Shown: positions 52,656 to 61,804 of the stretch, one piece after another
How positions within the stretch are numbered: position 1 is the first letter of the stretch
Layout of the letters: every line of letters begins with the position of its first letter
From: Bacteroidales bacterium WCE2004
GTDB taxonomy: Bacteria > Bacteroidota > Bacteroidia > Bacteroidales > UBA932
Assembly: GCA_900167895.1 (NCBI GenBank)
Contig: FUZR01000004.1
Coordinates: 1-64,000, forward strand
DNA: 64,000 nucleotides
Direction: 5' to 3'
Made by a program: the position numbers and the translations under genes
Notes under the pieces: model-generated
Databases searched by the model: none
What the model saw: only the letters and a program-made list of their open reading frames with translations
Told to the model about the DNA's origin: nothing

Positions 52656-55207
52656 TTAACAAGCGGGAAATCCTGACGATGAGGCAGCAGCGGATTCTTC
52701 GGGAAGATACGCTTGGCCACCTGATACATACCGGTGTGCTCCGGAAGCACCTCCGTCACATACGTGGCGATGCCGTTCTCGTAGCGCACCATCTTCAGTT
52801 CCTCCACCTCCTGGATATGCATCTCACCCTTGGCGTCCTGCGTCGTGAAGAGAATCTCCACGCCGACGTCCTCCGGTTTGAGCCGACCCAGGTCGAGGAC
52901 CACTTCGCTCTTGAGCATGTTGTTCTGCGAGAGCACATAAGAAGCATCCGGCTGCGAGCAGGACACGATGCGTATATTGTTCCACTCCGCAAGCACCATC
53001 TGCTTCCAGGCCGCGATCTCGCGCGCCATGCGTCCGCCGTCGGCAGACAGCTCCTGCGTCCGCTTGTACTGCGGCTCGTAATACTGCCGGCAGTAATCGG
53101 CAAGCATGCGGTTGGTCGTAAAATCACAGGCCACCTGCGCAATCGTATTCTTGATATAGCCGACCCAGACCGGCGAGAATTTCAGCTTCTCGTCCACGTC
53201 ATAATAGGTCGTGGCAATCTCGTTCTCAATCTTCGTATAGATCGTCGCAGCGTCGAGGTCGTTCTGGTAGTTGACATCGTCATAGGTGCTCTCCAGCGGG
53301 AGCGCCCAGCCGCAGCCCTCCTTGTAACCCTCGACCCACCAGCCGTCCAGCACGGAGAAATGCATGACGCCGTTCATCGCGGCCTTCTCGCCGGACGTAC
53401 CGGAGGCCTCCAGCGGACGGGTCGGGTTGTTGAGCCACACGTCCACGCCCTGCACGAGGCGCTTGGCGAGTGTAATGTCATAGCCCGGCACGAAGATGAT
53501 GCGGCCCAGGAAGCGGTCCTGCTTGGAGATCTCGACGATCTGCTTGATCAGGTCCTGGCCCATGCCGTCGGCCGGGTGCGCCTTGCCGGCGAAGATGAAC
53601 TGCACCGGACGCTTGGGGTCGTTGACGATCGCGTCCAGCCGGTCGAGGTCGCTGAAGAGCAGCGTCGCGCGCTTGTAGGTCGCGAAACGGCGGGCGAAGC
53701 CGATCGTGAGGACATCCTCGCGCAGGCGCTCCTTGATCGTGACGACCTGGCGCGGCGTGTAGTGCGCGCTCACCACCGGATCGGACAGGCGCTCGCGGAT
53801 GGCGCGGACCAGCTCCTTCTTGAGGGTCTTGCGGACATTCCAGATCTCGTTGTCGGGCACGGAATAAATGCCCTCGAAGCACTTCTTGTCATAGTGATGG
53901 GTCTGGAACTCGGGACCGAACACCTTGGCGTGCAGCTCCTTCCAGTACTTGGAAGCCCAAGTCGGATAGTGGACGCCGTTGGTCACGTAGCTGATATAGA
54001 GTTCCTCGGGCAGGTAGCCCGGGTACATGTCGGCGAAAATCTCCTGGCTCACCTTGCCGTGGAGCATCGACACGCCGTTGACGTTCTGCGAGAGGTTGGC
54101 GGCCAGGTGGCTCATCGAGAACTTCTCGTCGTGGTTGTCGGCGTCGATCTTGCCCAGGCTCATCATCGTGCGCCAGTCCACGCCCATGCGGGAAGGATAG
54201 TGGCCGATGTAGTTGCCCAGCATCTCCTCGGTGAAGGCGTCGTGGCCGGCCGGAACCGGCGTATGCGTCGTGTAGAGGCCGGAAGCCCGCACGAGCTCCA
54301 TGCCTTCGGCGAAGGACATGTGCTCCTCCTGGATGCACTCACGGAGACGCTCCAGGCCCGCGAAGGCCGCGTGGCCCTCGTTGTAGTGGTAAATCGTGGG
54401 ACGGAGACCCAGCGCGCGCAGGGCGCGGACGCCGCCGATGCCCAGCAGGAGCTCCTGCTTGAGGCGGTTCTCCCAGTCGCCGCCGTAGAGCTGGTGCGTG
54501 ATCTGGCGGTCTTCGGGGCTGTTGGCCTCAAAGTCGGTGTCCAGCAGGTAGAGGTCGGTACGGCCGACAGCCACCTTCCAGATGCGGGCGCTCAGCGTAC
54601 GGCCCGGCATGCGCATCTGGATGATCTTCCAGGTGCCGTTCTCCTCGAGGACCGGCTCCGCCGGGATCTTGAGGAAGTCCTGCGGCTTGTACTCGGCCAC
54701 CTGGTTGCCCTGCGGCGTGAGCCGCTGGGTGAAGTAGCCGTAGCGGTACAGCAGGCCGACCGCCACCAGGTTGATATTCATGTCGCTGGTCTCCTTGAGG
54801 TAGTCGCCGGCCAGGATGCCCAGGCCGCCGGAATACACCATCAGGGAAGTGTCCAGACCGTATTCCATACAGAAATACCCGACAGAAGGCTCTGTGCGGT
54901 CCGCCTTGGCGGCCATATAGCTGTTGAAGTCGGTCATCACCTCGTCGAGCTGGGCGAGGAACTCCTTGTCCTTGGCGAGCTCCTTGTAGCGCTTGAGGCT
55001 GACCTTGTCCAGGATAACCATCGGGTTGTGGCCGGATTTGTGCCACAGTTCATAATCCACGGCGCGGAACAGGTCCTTGGCATTGTCGTTCCAGCACCAC
55101 CAGAGGTTCTTGCACAGGGTCTCCAGACCCGAGAGCTCCTCCGGGAGATGCCGCGTCACCATCACACTTTTCCACACGGGCGCGGCGTTTTCAATATTGT
55201 TGATCAT
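52646..55207 (-). CDS. glgP: alpha-glucan phosphorylase
   Basis: 853 aa, GT35 family, PLP-dependent phosphorolysis of glycogen or maltodextrin to glucose-1-phosphate. Features: EYGLDTSLMVYSGGLGILAG near residue 115, NEGHAAF, TTHTPVPAGHD, and the PLP-site segment EASGTSGEKAAMNG. It belongs to the shorter-loop alpha-glucan phosphorylase branch (MalP/Thermotoga-like). A trailing domain of about 150 aa after residue 700 is typical of Bacteroidetes. 3 bp from GH57 and overlapping ribF. Confidence 0.95.
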   Translation of the reverse strand: MINNIENAAPVWKSVMVTRHLPEELSGLETLCKNLWWCWNDNAKDLFRAVDYELWHKSGHNPMVILDKVSLKRYKELAKDKEFLAQLDEVMTDFNSYMAAKADRTEPSVGYFCMEYGLDTSLMVYSGGLGILAGDYLKETSDMNINLVAVGLLYRYGYFTQRLTPQGNQVAEYKPQDFLKIPAEPVLEENGTWKIIQMRMPGRTLSARIWKVAVGRTDLYLLDTDFEANSPEDRQITHQLYGGDWENRLKQELLLGIGGVRALRALGLRPTIYHYNEGHAAFAGLERLRECIQEEHMSFAEGMELVRASGLYTTHTPVPAGHDAFTEEMLGNYIGHYPSRMGVDWRTMMSLGKIDADNHDEKFSMSHLAANLSQNVNGVSMLHGKVSQEIFADMYPGYLPEELYISYVTNGVHYPTWASKYWKELHAKVFGPEFQTHHYDKKCFEGIYSVPDNEIWNVRKTLKKELVRAIRERLSDPVVSAHYTPRQVVTIKERLREDVLTIGFARRFATYKRATLLFSDLDRLDAIVNDPKRPVQFIFAGKAHPADGMGQDLIKQIVEISKQDRFLGRIIFVPGYDITLAKRLVQGVDVWLNNPTRPLEASGTSGEKAAMNGVMHFSVLDGWWVEGYKEGCGWALPLESTYDDVNYQNDLDAATIYTKIENEIATTYYDVDEKLKFSPVWVGYIKNTIAQVACDFTTNRMLADYCRQYYEPQYKRTQELSADGGRMAREIAAWKQMVLAEWNNIRIVSCSQPDASYVLSQNNMLKSEVVLDLGRLKPEDVGVEILFTTQDAKGEMHIQEVEELKMVRYENGIATYVTEVLPEHTGMYQVAKRIFPKNPLLPHRQDFPLVKWL

Positions 55208-55210
55208 ACA

Positions 55211-56407
55211 CTACTGTTTTTCTGCTATAGCGTTATTGACTCTGATAATGAAGTCGCTAAGCACATTCATATAATTGATAAATGCCTCATAGGGCGTATC
55301 ATACGGATTAAAACGTTTGTGGACTTCCCCGTCGGAGAAGAACTTCGTGCACATATAGTACAGGTGGTCGCTCTCCTGCAGGTGCCCGTAATCATTCCAC
55401 AGGGCGGGATCGTCGAGCAGGGACAGCTTCTCCTCGAGGCCGTACAGCTTCTTGAAAGCGTCCTGCTGGAGTTCGTTGCCCAGCCAGGCGGACGTGTCGC
55501 GCTCCTCGTCCGCCCAGGAGATGGCCTGCGGGACGGAAAGGTCGCCGACGGACTTGTGCTTGGCCGCGGCGTCGGCGGGCGTCACGAATTCGAGGTCCTT
55601 CGCCTTCGCCACGGCGGCGGGCAGGGCGCGCATGAATTCGAAGATGCCGCACTCGGCCCCCTGGTGCTCGCCGAAGGTCTCGTAGTCCATGAAGAGGTTG
55701 ACGATTTCGCCCTCGGCGGCCTTCAGCCAGTCCACGAATTTCTCCGCGGTGAGCGGCCATTCGGCCCAGCTCCGGTCGGAGAAGCGGAAGGCGATGTCGT
55801 CGCTGAGCGGATAGTTGCGCAGCAGGAGCTTCAGCTCGGGCTTGAAATCGTTGTTGTAGATATAGTCGGGGCACTTCCAGCCCATGATGTGGCGGGCGCC
55901 CTCGGTCAGCATCGTATTGAAGCCGAGCTCGTGGACCATCGAACCGATGGCGTCGGAGTAGATCAGCTCGGTGTTGCGGAAGGTCGTCGGCGTGACGCCG
56001 AAATACTGCTCCACGGCCGCCTTGTGCTTCTGCACCTGATGGGCGAATTCCTGCTTGTTGGCCAGGGAAGCCAGGGAGTGGTTGTAGGTCTCGCAGAGGA
56101 ACTCCACGCACCCGGTCTCGGCGAGCTTGCGGAAGCTCTCGATGACTTCGGGGGCATAGCGGTCGAACTGCTCCAGGGCCGAACCGGAGATGGAGAAAGC
56201 CAGCTTGAACTTGCCCTTGCCCTTGGTGACCGCCTCCAGCAGGAGCTCGTTCATCGGCAGATAGCACTTCTGCGCGATGCGCTTGAGGATCGTGCGGTTG
56301 GCGAAATCGTCGTAATAGTGGGAGTCTTTGCCGATATCGAAAAATCTGTAAAGGCGCAGGCGGGTCGGCTGGTGGACCTGGAAATACAGGCAGATGGACT
56401 TCTTCAT
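55211..56407 (-). CDS. glycoside hydrolase family 57 alpha-amylase-like
   Basis: 398 aa. GH57 motifs: CLYFQVHQP (region 1), FRNTELIY with nucleophile E147, FMDYETFGEH with acid/base D241. No signal peptide, so cytosolic. Probably an alpha-amylase or 4-alpha-glucanotransferase on glycogen or maltodextrins. It sits in the glycogen operon, 1 bp after the GT4 gene. Confidence 0.93.
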   Translation of the reverse strand: MKKSICLYFQVHQPTRLRLYRFFDIGKDSHYYDDFANRTILKRIAQKCYLPMNELLLEAVTKGKGKFKLAFSISGSALEQFDRYAPEVIESFRKLAETGCVEFLCETYNHSLASLANKQEFAHQVQKHKAAVEQYFGVTPTTFRNTELIYSDAIGSMVHELGFNTMLTEGARHIMGWKCPDYIYNNDFKPELKLLLRNYPLSDDIAFRFSDRSWAEWPLTAEKFVDWLKAAEGEIVNLFMDYETFGEHQGAECGIFEFMRALPAAVAKAKDLEFVTPADAAAKHKSVGDLSVPQAISWADEERDTSAWLGNELQQDAFKKLYGLEEKLSLLDDPALWNDYGHLQESDHLYYMCTKFFSDGEVHKRFNPYDTPYEAFINYMNVLSDFIIRVNNAIAEKQ

Positions 56408-56408
56408 A

Positions 56409-57701
56409 CTATTGGTTGACTACAGATTCATAAACTTTCTTGAGCTTCGCAGTGGCGTTGTTCCACTTGAGCGCATTGACTTCGTCGAATCCCTGCCGGT
56501 TGGCAAAATCCGACAGCGCCGGATACTGCAGCAGGGCGTAGATATCATCGGCCATCGCGTCCACGTCCCAGAAATCGACCTTGAGCGCATACTTGAGCAC
56601 CTCGGCCGCACCAGACTGGCGGGAGATGATGGAAGGGACGTTGGAGCGCATCGCCTCGAGCGGGGAGATGCCGAACGGCTCGGACACCGAGGGCATGATG
56701 TAGACGTCCGACAGGGCGAACATCTTCTGCACCTCCTGCCCGCGCAGGAAGCCCGTGAAGTGGAAGCGGTCGGAGATGCCGAGCCGGGCCACCTGGCGGA
56801 TGGCGCGGTGCATCATGTCGCCGCTGCCGGCCATCACGAAGCGGACGTTCTTCGTCCGCTTGAGGACCTTGGCCGCCGCCTCGATGAAATACTCGGGGCC
56901 CTTCTGGAAGGTGATGCGGCCCAGGAAAGTGACGACCTTGTCCTTGACGCCGCGCTCGACCAGCAGGTTCTCGCGCCCGCTGAAGTCCACGGCGTTGTGC
57001 ACGGTCACGACCTTGGCGGGATCGATGCCGTATTTGTTGATGACGATATTGCGGGTGAGGTCGCTGACCGTCACCACGCGGTCCGCGGCTTCCATGCCGC
57101 GCTTTTCGATGGCATAGACGCGCGAGTCGACCATGTCGTCGGTCCCGCGGTCGAAGGAAGTGGCGTGAACGTGCACGACCAGCGGCTTGCCGGACAGCTC
57201 CTTGGCGGCGATGCCCGCCAGGTAGGTCAGCCAGTCGTGGGCGTGGATCACGTCGAACTCGCCCGCGTGCTGCAGCGCGATGGTGCCGCCCACCTGGGCG
57301 TACCGGGACACCTCCTCGAGGAGGTTGGCGCCGTATTTGCCGGAGAACTTGAACTTCTGGCCGAAGCCGACCGTCGTCTCGCGGATGTGCTCGCGCTTCA
57401 TCTTCTCGATGGCCTCGAAATACTCGTCGGGGTCCACATACGGGACCATGCTCGAATCCACGGCGATGAACTTGACCTTGTCGATGAACTCCTCGACGGT
57501 GTCGCTGACGTACTTCACCGCGACGTCGCTCGCATTGAGGATGGTGGCGCAGCTCTGGTCCTCATCGCCCGAGGCGCAGGGCATCACGAACAGCGTCTGC
57601 ACGCCGTTGTGGGCCAGGCCCTTGACGATGCCTTCGCACGCCGTGCCCAGGCCGCCTGCGATGTGTGGCGGGAATTCCCAGCCGAACATCAAAACTCTCA
57701 T
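56409..57701 (-). CDS. GT4-family glycogen synthase-like glycosyltransferase
   Basis: 430 aa. GT-B fold: WEFPPHIAGGLGTACEGIVK at the N-terminus (donor-side glycine loop), VIHAHDWLTYLAG, and the C-terminal LGRITFQKGPEYFIEA and PSVSEPFGISPLEAM with the EX7E glutamates. Bacteroidetes use such GT4 enzymes as glycogen synthase with UDP- or ADP-glucose. No glgA (GT5) or glgC is seen in the window. Confidence 0.87.
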   Translation of the reverse strand: MRVLMFGWEFPPHIAGGLGTACEGIVKGLAHNGVQTLFVMPCASGDEDQSCATILNASDVAVKYVSDTVEEFIDKVKFIAVDSSMVPYVDPDEYFEAIEKMKREHIRETTVGFGQKFKFSGKYGANLLEEVSRYAQVGGTIALQHAGEFDVIHAHDWLTYLAGIAAKELSGKPLVVHVHATSFDRGTDDMVDSRVYAIEKRGMEAADRVVTVSDLTRNIVINKYGIDPAKVVTVHNAVDFSGRENLLVERGVKDKVVTFLGRITFQKGPEYFIEAAAKVLKRTKNVRFVMAGSGDMMHRAIRQVARLGISDRFHFTGFLRGQEVQKMFALSDVYIMPSVSEPFGISPLEAMRSNVPSIISRQSGAAEVLKYALKVDFWDVDAMADDIYALLQYPALSDFANRQGFDEVNALKWNNATAKLKKVYESVVNQ

Positions 57702-57704
57702 GGT

Positions 57705-59642
57705 CTACTCCTCCTTGTATTTGTCCAACATATATTCCACGGCGAGCAGGGCTGCCGTACTGAGCGCGGACGATATGGCCCCATGGGGCTCGTGAGGGGG
57801 ATCTCCGTCATAAAGCTCCGAGAAGGCGCCGACACCGTGCTTGCCGAGGTCGGCATAGAAACCTTCGATCAGCCATTCGGCCCGCTTCCAGAAAGCCGGG
57901 CCCTTGACCCGGAAACTGACCGCCACGTAGGGGCGGAGCAGGAAAGGACGGGTGCTGCCCTGGTGGTAGGCCAGGTCGCGGTCGCGCTGCGTGCCTTCGT
58001 ACACCGCCTTGTAGCTGGAATCGCGCGGCGAAAGCGTCCGCAGGCCGCGGGCGGTCACCAGTTCGTTGTCGAAGATGCGCAGGATCGAAGGGGCGAGGGC
58101 CTCGTCGACCGGAGAATAAGGCACCGAAAGCGCGTAGATCTGGTTCGGGCGGATCTCCATGTGCTGGCCGTCGTTGTCCACGTAGTCGGCCAGGCAGCCG
58201 AACTGCGCGTTCCAGAACATCTTCTGGTAGTTGGCCCGGATCAGGTCGCGGATGCCGGTCCACCTGTCCACAAAGGGGTTCTTCCTGGGGCCGAACTGCT
58301 TCTCCATCTCCACGGCGAAGCACACGGCGTTGTACCAGAAGGCGTTGGTCTCCACCTGGTAGCCGGCGCGCTCCGTGACGGCGCGGCCGTCGATGTAGGC
58401 GTTCATCCAGCTGAGGGCGACGCCGTCCTTCTGGGCCCACAGCAGCCCGTTCGGCTGCATGGCCACCTCGGCGCGCACGCCCGGCAGATAGCTCTCCAGG
58501 ACGGAGCGCACGACGACGCCGTAGCGTTTCCAGACCTTCGCGGGGTCGGCTCCGTATTCGATGTAGTCCTGCAGGCAGGTCGCCAGGCACAGCGGCGCCT
58601 CCACCTGCGTGGTGCGCGTGTAGAGCCGCTCCTGCTGGTCGGCGATCAGGTTGTCGAGAATCTCCTCGAACTGGGCCGGATCGTGCAGGCCGTAGAGCGT
58701 GAGGCCCGGCAGGGCCTGGAGCGTCTCGCGGAGCAGGCCCGTGTAGAGCCAGGAATAGCCGGCGTTGATCCGCCTGCGGTTGTTATGGTTGGTGATCAGC
58801 GTGTCCGCGCAGCGGCGCAGCTGGTCACGGTAGCTCGTGATCTCGCCCGCCTCGCGCACGAAGGTGTTGAAGCGGGTCTTGAAACCGGCGGGGTCCTCCT
58901 CCGTGACGGAGGCGGAGAAGACCAGCGACTCGCCGGGCTTCAGCCTGGCCTCGAAACAGCCGGGGACCATCAGGTCCTCCCGGCAGTCGAATCCCCGGCG
59001 GTATTCGTCGGAATAGGTGATCGACTTGTTCCAGCAGGGATCCGCGAAGAACTTCGCGCGCCTGTCGCTCAGCTGGAGGAACAGGTCGGGGAAATTGGCA
59101 TACATCCGGAACGAAATGCCGTTGGGCGCCTCCCTGCCGGCCGTTTCGGCCACGGGATTCTCGTAGGTCAGGTCGTGGATATTGCGGAACGCCAGGAAGG
59201 GGCGCAGCTGGAGCTGGATGGGGGTCGGGCTCTCGAGAAGCTCGTATTTGAGCAGGACCTGGTCGCGGTCCTGGGCCAGCACGATACTCTTGCGGAAGAG
59301 GATCTCTCCCACCTTGTACGTGATCTGGGGTACGGGGTCCGCGCTGAAGTCCACGACATATTTGTGGCCGCGCGGCTCGTAGATGTCGCCGTAACAATGG
59401 ATGCCGAGGTTGAATTGCTTCCCGTCCACGATCAGGGACTCGTCCACGTCGGAGAGCAGCAGGAAGCGGTCTCCGCCGAAACGGTCGAGCATGACGGCCA
59501 GCAACCCGTGGTAGCGGCGGGTATTGCAGGTGACGATCGAGGTGTTGCAGTAGGCACCGGTCTTGTTTGCACACAAGATCTCCCGCTTCAGCGAGTACGC
59601 GAGGTTGACAAGCTCGGACTTGTTAAACTTCAGGAATGCCAT
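57705..59642 (-). CDS. glycogen debranching enzyme (amylo-alpha-1,6-glucosidase)
   Basis: 645 aa. N-terminal beta domain (NTRRYHGLLAVMLDRFGGDR) and C-terminal (alpha/alpha)6 GDE_C barrel (AGYSWLYTGLLRETLQALPG, VEAPLCLA, SWMNAYIDGRAVTERAGYQV). The GH133-type bacterial enzyme hydrolyses alpha-1,6 branches. Cytosolic. 9 bp after glgB. Confidence 0.93.
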   Translation of the reverse strand: MAFLKFNKSELVNLAYSLKREILCANKTGAYCNTSIVTCNTRRYHGLLAVMLDRFGGDRFLLLSDVDESLIVDGKQFNLGIHCYGDIYEPRGHKYVVDFSADPVPQITYKVGEILFRKSIVLAQDRDQVLLKYELLESPTPIQLQLRPFLAFRNIHDLTYENPVAETAGREAPNGISFRMYANFPDLFLQLSDRRAKFFADPCWNKSITYSDEYRRGFDCREDLMVPGCFEARLKPGESLVFSASVTEEDPAGFKTRFNTFVREAGEITSYRDQLRRCADTLITNHNNRRRINAGYSWLYTGLLRETLQALPGLTLYGLHDPAQFEEILDNLIADQQERLYTRTTQVEAPLCLATCLQDYIEYGADPAKVWKRYGVVVRSVLESYLPGVRAEVAMQPNGLLWAQKDGVALSWMNAYIDGRAVTERAGYQVETNAFWYNAVCFAVEMEKQFGPRKNPFVDRWTGIRDLIRANYQKMFWNAQFGCLADYVDNDGQHMEIRPNQIYALSVPYSPVDEALAPSILRIFDNELVTARGLRTLSPRDSSYKAVYEGTQRDRDLAYHQGSTRPFLLRPYVAVSFRVKGPAFWKRAEWLIEGFYADLGKHGVGAFSELYDGDPPHEPHGAISSALSTAALLAVEYMLDKYKEE

Positions 59643-59651
59643 ATTGTATTG

Positions 59652-61622
59652 TCATTTTATCTTCTTCAACACCAGGGCCACGCGGCTCGGCAGATACAGG
59701 GAAAGCTCCCCGTCGCAGGAGGTCGCATGCCGCTCATCCTGCCCGAGTCTCGAAAACCCTCCGAACCTGGACTCGTCGGAATTGAACGCCATAGCGTATT
59801 CTCCATGTGGTGCCTGGAACCGGAAATCCTCAAAAGAGGCAGTCGGGTTGAAGTTGAATGCAAATATACTATTTCCCCGGCTGAAAATCAAGACCTTCCT
59901 ACCCTCGTCGACATACAGCTGCCGCGGGATACCGGACAGGATCCGCTCCCGCTTGACGTAGCGGATCATTTCCGCGTCGAAGGCCTGCAGGCCGCCGAAA
60001 CGGAGCTTCGGATCGTCGGCGATCGACCAGAGCCGCCGGGCATGCGCGTAGGACCAGCCGTTGCCCTCGCGCGGGAAGTCGATCCACTCGGGATGGCCGA
60101 ATTCGTTGCCCATGAAATTGAGGTATCCGCCGCCGCAGGTGGCCAGGGTCACCAGGCGGATCATCTTGTGCAGGGCCACGCCGCGGTCGACGAGCAGGTT
60201 CTGCGAGCCCTTGTCCATCGACCAGTACATGTCCTTGTCGATCAGGCGGAAGATGATCGTCTTGTCGCCCACGAGCGCCTGGTCGTGGCACTCGGCATAG
60301 GAAATCGTCTGCTCGTCGGAGCGCTTGTTGGTGAGCTCCCACCAGATGCCGCCCATGCTCCACTGGTCGTCGGACAGTTCCTTGATCCACTTGATCCAGT
60401 GGTCGGCGATGCCCATCGCCATGCGGAAATCGAAGCCGACGCCGCCCGCGGCGAACGGGGCGGCCAGGCCGGCCATGCCGCTCACGTCCTCGGCGATGGT
60501 GACCGCCTCGGGATCGATCTCGTGGATGAGCTGGTTGGCAAGGGCGAGATAGCACACGGCGTTCTCGTCCACGCCCTGGTCGAAGTAGTAGTCATAATTG
60601 CCGAAATCCTTGCCCAGGCCATGGTCCCAGTAGATCATGCTCGTGACGCCGTCGAAGCGGAAGCCGTCGAGGTGGTACTCCTCCATCCAGTACTTGCAGT
60701 TGGCGAGCAGGAAGTATTTGACCTCGTCCTTGCCGTAGTCAAAACAGCGGGAGCCCCACGCCGGGTGATGCCCCTGCGGGCCCTGGTAGAAGTAGAGGTC
60801 CTCGCGGCCGTCCAGCCGGCCCAGGCCCTCGATCTCGTTGCTGACGGCGTGGGAGTGGACGATGTCCATGATCACCGCGATGCCGCGGCGGTGCGCGTCG
60901 TCCACCAGCGCCTTGAACTCCTCGGGCGTGCCGAAGCGCGAGCTCAGGGCGAAGAAATTGGAGACCTGATAGCCGAAGGAGCCATAGTAAGGATGCTCCT
61001 GCAGGGCCATGATCTGCAGAACGTTGTAGCCCAGCTTCGCCACGCGCGGCAGGACGTCGCGGCGGAAGTCCTCGAAGGAGGCCACCTTCTCCTGCTCCGA
61101 ACTCATCCCGATATGGCACTCGTAGATGAGCGGATGCGGCCGCCGGCCGGGCTTGCGGCCCGTCCAGACATAAGGCTTGTCCGGCGCCCAGACCTGGGCG
61201 GAGAAGACCTTGGACTCGGGGTCCTGGACCACGCGGGTCACGTAGGCGGGCAGGCGCTCGCCGCCCCCGCCGGGCCATTCGATCCAGAGCTTATAGAGTT
61301 GGCCGTGGCGCAGGAACAGCTCCGGGATGCGGAGCTCCCAGTTGCCCGCGCCGACGGGCTTGAAGGCATAGGCCTCGGTGCGCTTCCAGTTGTTGCAATC
61401 GCCGACCAGGTAGATGCGCGTGGCGTTGGGCGCCCATTCGCGGATCACCCAGTCGCCGCTCTCGCGGTGCAGCGGATAGTAGATGTGGTTGTTGACCGCC
61501 GGGCTGATGGGCCCGTCGCCCGCAAGCTTGCGGCGCTCGGCGAGGATCCGCTCGTGGCGGGCGTCGATGGCCCCGCGATGCGGCTCCAGCCAGGGATCGG
61601 TCTCGTAGATCTTGCGTATCAT
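59652..61622 (-). CDS. glgB: 1,4-alpha-glucan branching enzyme
   Basis: 656 aa, GH13 with N-terminal CBM48 (VIREWAPNATRIYLVGDCNN). The barrel carries nucleophile Asp in LDGFRFDGVTSMIYWDHG, acid Glu in TIAEDVSGM and the third Asp in AECHDQ. Closer to the eukaryotic GBE1-like branch (GH13_8) than to E. coli GlgB. The start overlaps the xseB stop by 4 bp. Confidence 0.96.
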   Translation of the reverse strand: MIRKIYETDPWLEPHRGAIDARHERILAERRKLAGDGPISPAVNNHIYYPLHRESGDWVIREWAPNATRIYLVGDCNNWKRTEAYAFKPVGAGNWELRIPELFLRHGQLYKLWIEWPGGGGERLPAYVTRVVQDPESKVFSAQVWAPDKPYVWTGRKPGRRPHPLIYECHIGMSSEQEKVASFEDFRRDVLPRVAKLGYNVLQIMALQEHPYYGSFGYQVSNFFALSSRFGTPEEFKALVDDAHRRGIAVIMDIVHSHAVSNEIEGLGRLDGREDLYFYQGPQGHHPAWGSRCFDYGKDEVKYFLLANCKYWMEEYHLDGFRFDGVTSMIYWDHGLGKDFGNYDYYFDQGVDENAVCYLALANQLIHEIDPEAVTIAEDVSGMAGLAAPFAAGGVGFDFRMAMGIADHWIKWIKELSDDQWSMGGIWWELTNKRSDEQTISYAECHDQALVGDKTIIFRLIDKDMYWSMDKGSQNLLVDRGVALHKMIRLVTLATCGGGYLNFMGNEFGHPEWIDFPREGNGWSYAHARRLWSIADDPKLRFGGLQAFDAEMIRYVKRERILSGIPRQLYVDEGRKVLIFSRGNSIFAFNFNPTASFEDFRFQAPHGEYAMAFNSDESRFGGFSRLGQDERHATSCDGELSLYLPSRVALVLKKIK

Positions 61623-61804
61623 AGGTTATCGATTGTGTCCCTGACGGTACGGAGGTATTCGCGGCACTGGCGGATCAGCTCGTCCGAGCGCCTGATGCAG
61701 CGGTCGATCTCGTCCAGACCCGTCGCGGGGTCCTCCACCCGGGCGGCGATCTTCTCCAGTTCGGCGACCGCCCCGTCGTAATCGAATTTCTTCTCCATAC
61801 TCAT
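61619..61804 (-). CDS. xseB: exodeoxyribonuclease VII small subunit
   Basis: 61 aa, complete. DYDGAVAELEKIAARVEDPA then LDEIDRCIRRSDELIRQCRE fit the XseB coiled-coil hairpin. It wraps around XseA in the nuclease complex. ATGA overlaps with both xseA and glgB show tight coupling. Confidence 0.93.
   Translation of the reverse strand: MSMEKKFDYDGAVAELEKIAARVEDPATGLDEIDRCIRRSDELIRQCREYLRTVRDTIDNL

Noticed and set aside
56394..61781. A 1795-codon open frame antisense to four glycogen genes
   Set aside because: Very long but low-complexity reverse translation of GH57/GT4/GDE/GlgB genes. The sense genes have catalytic motifs.
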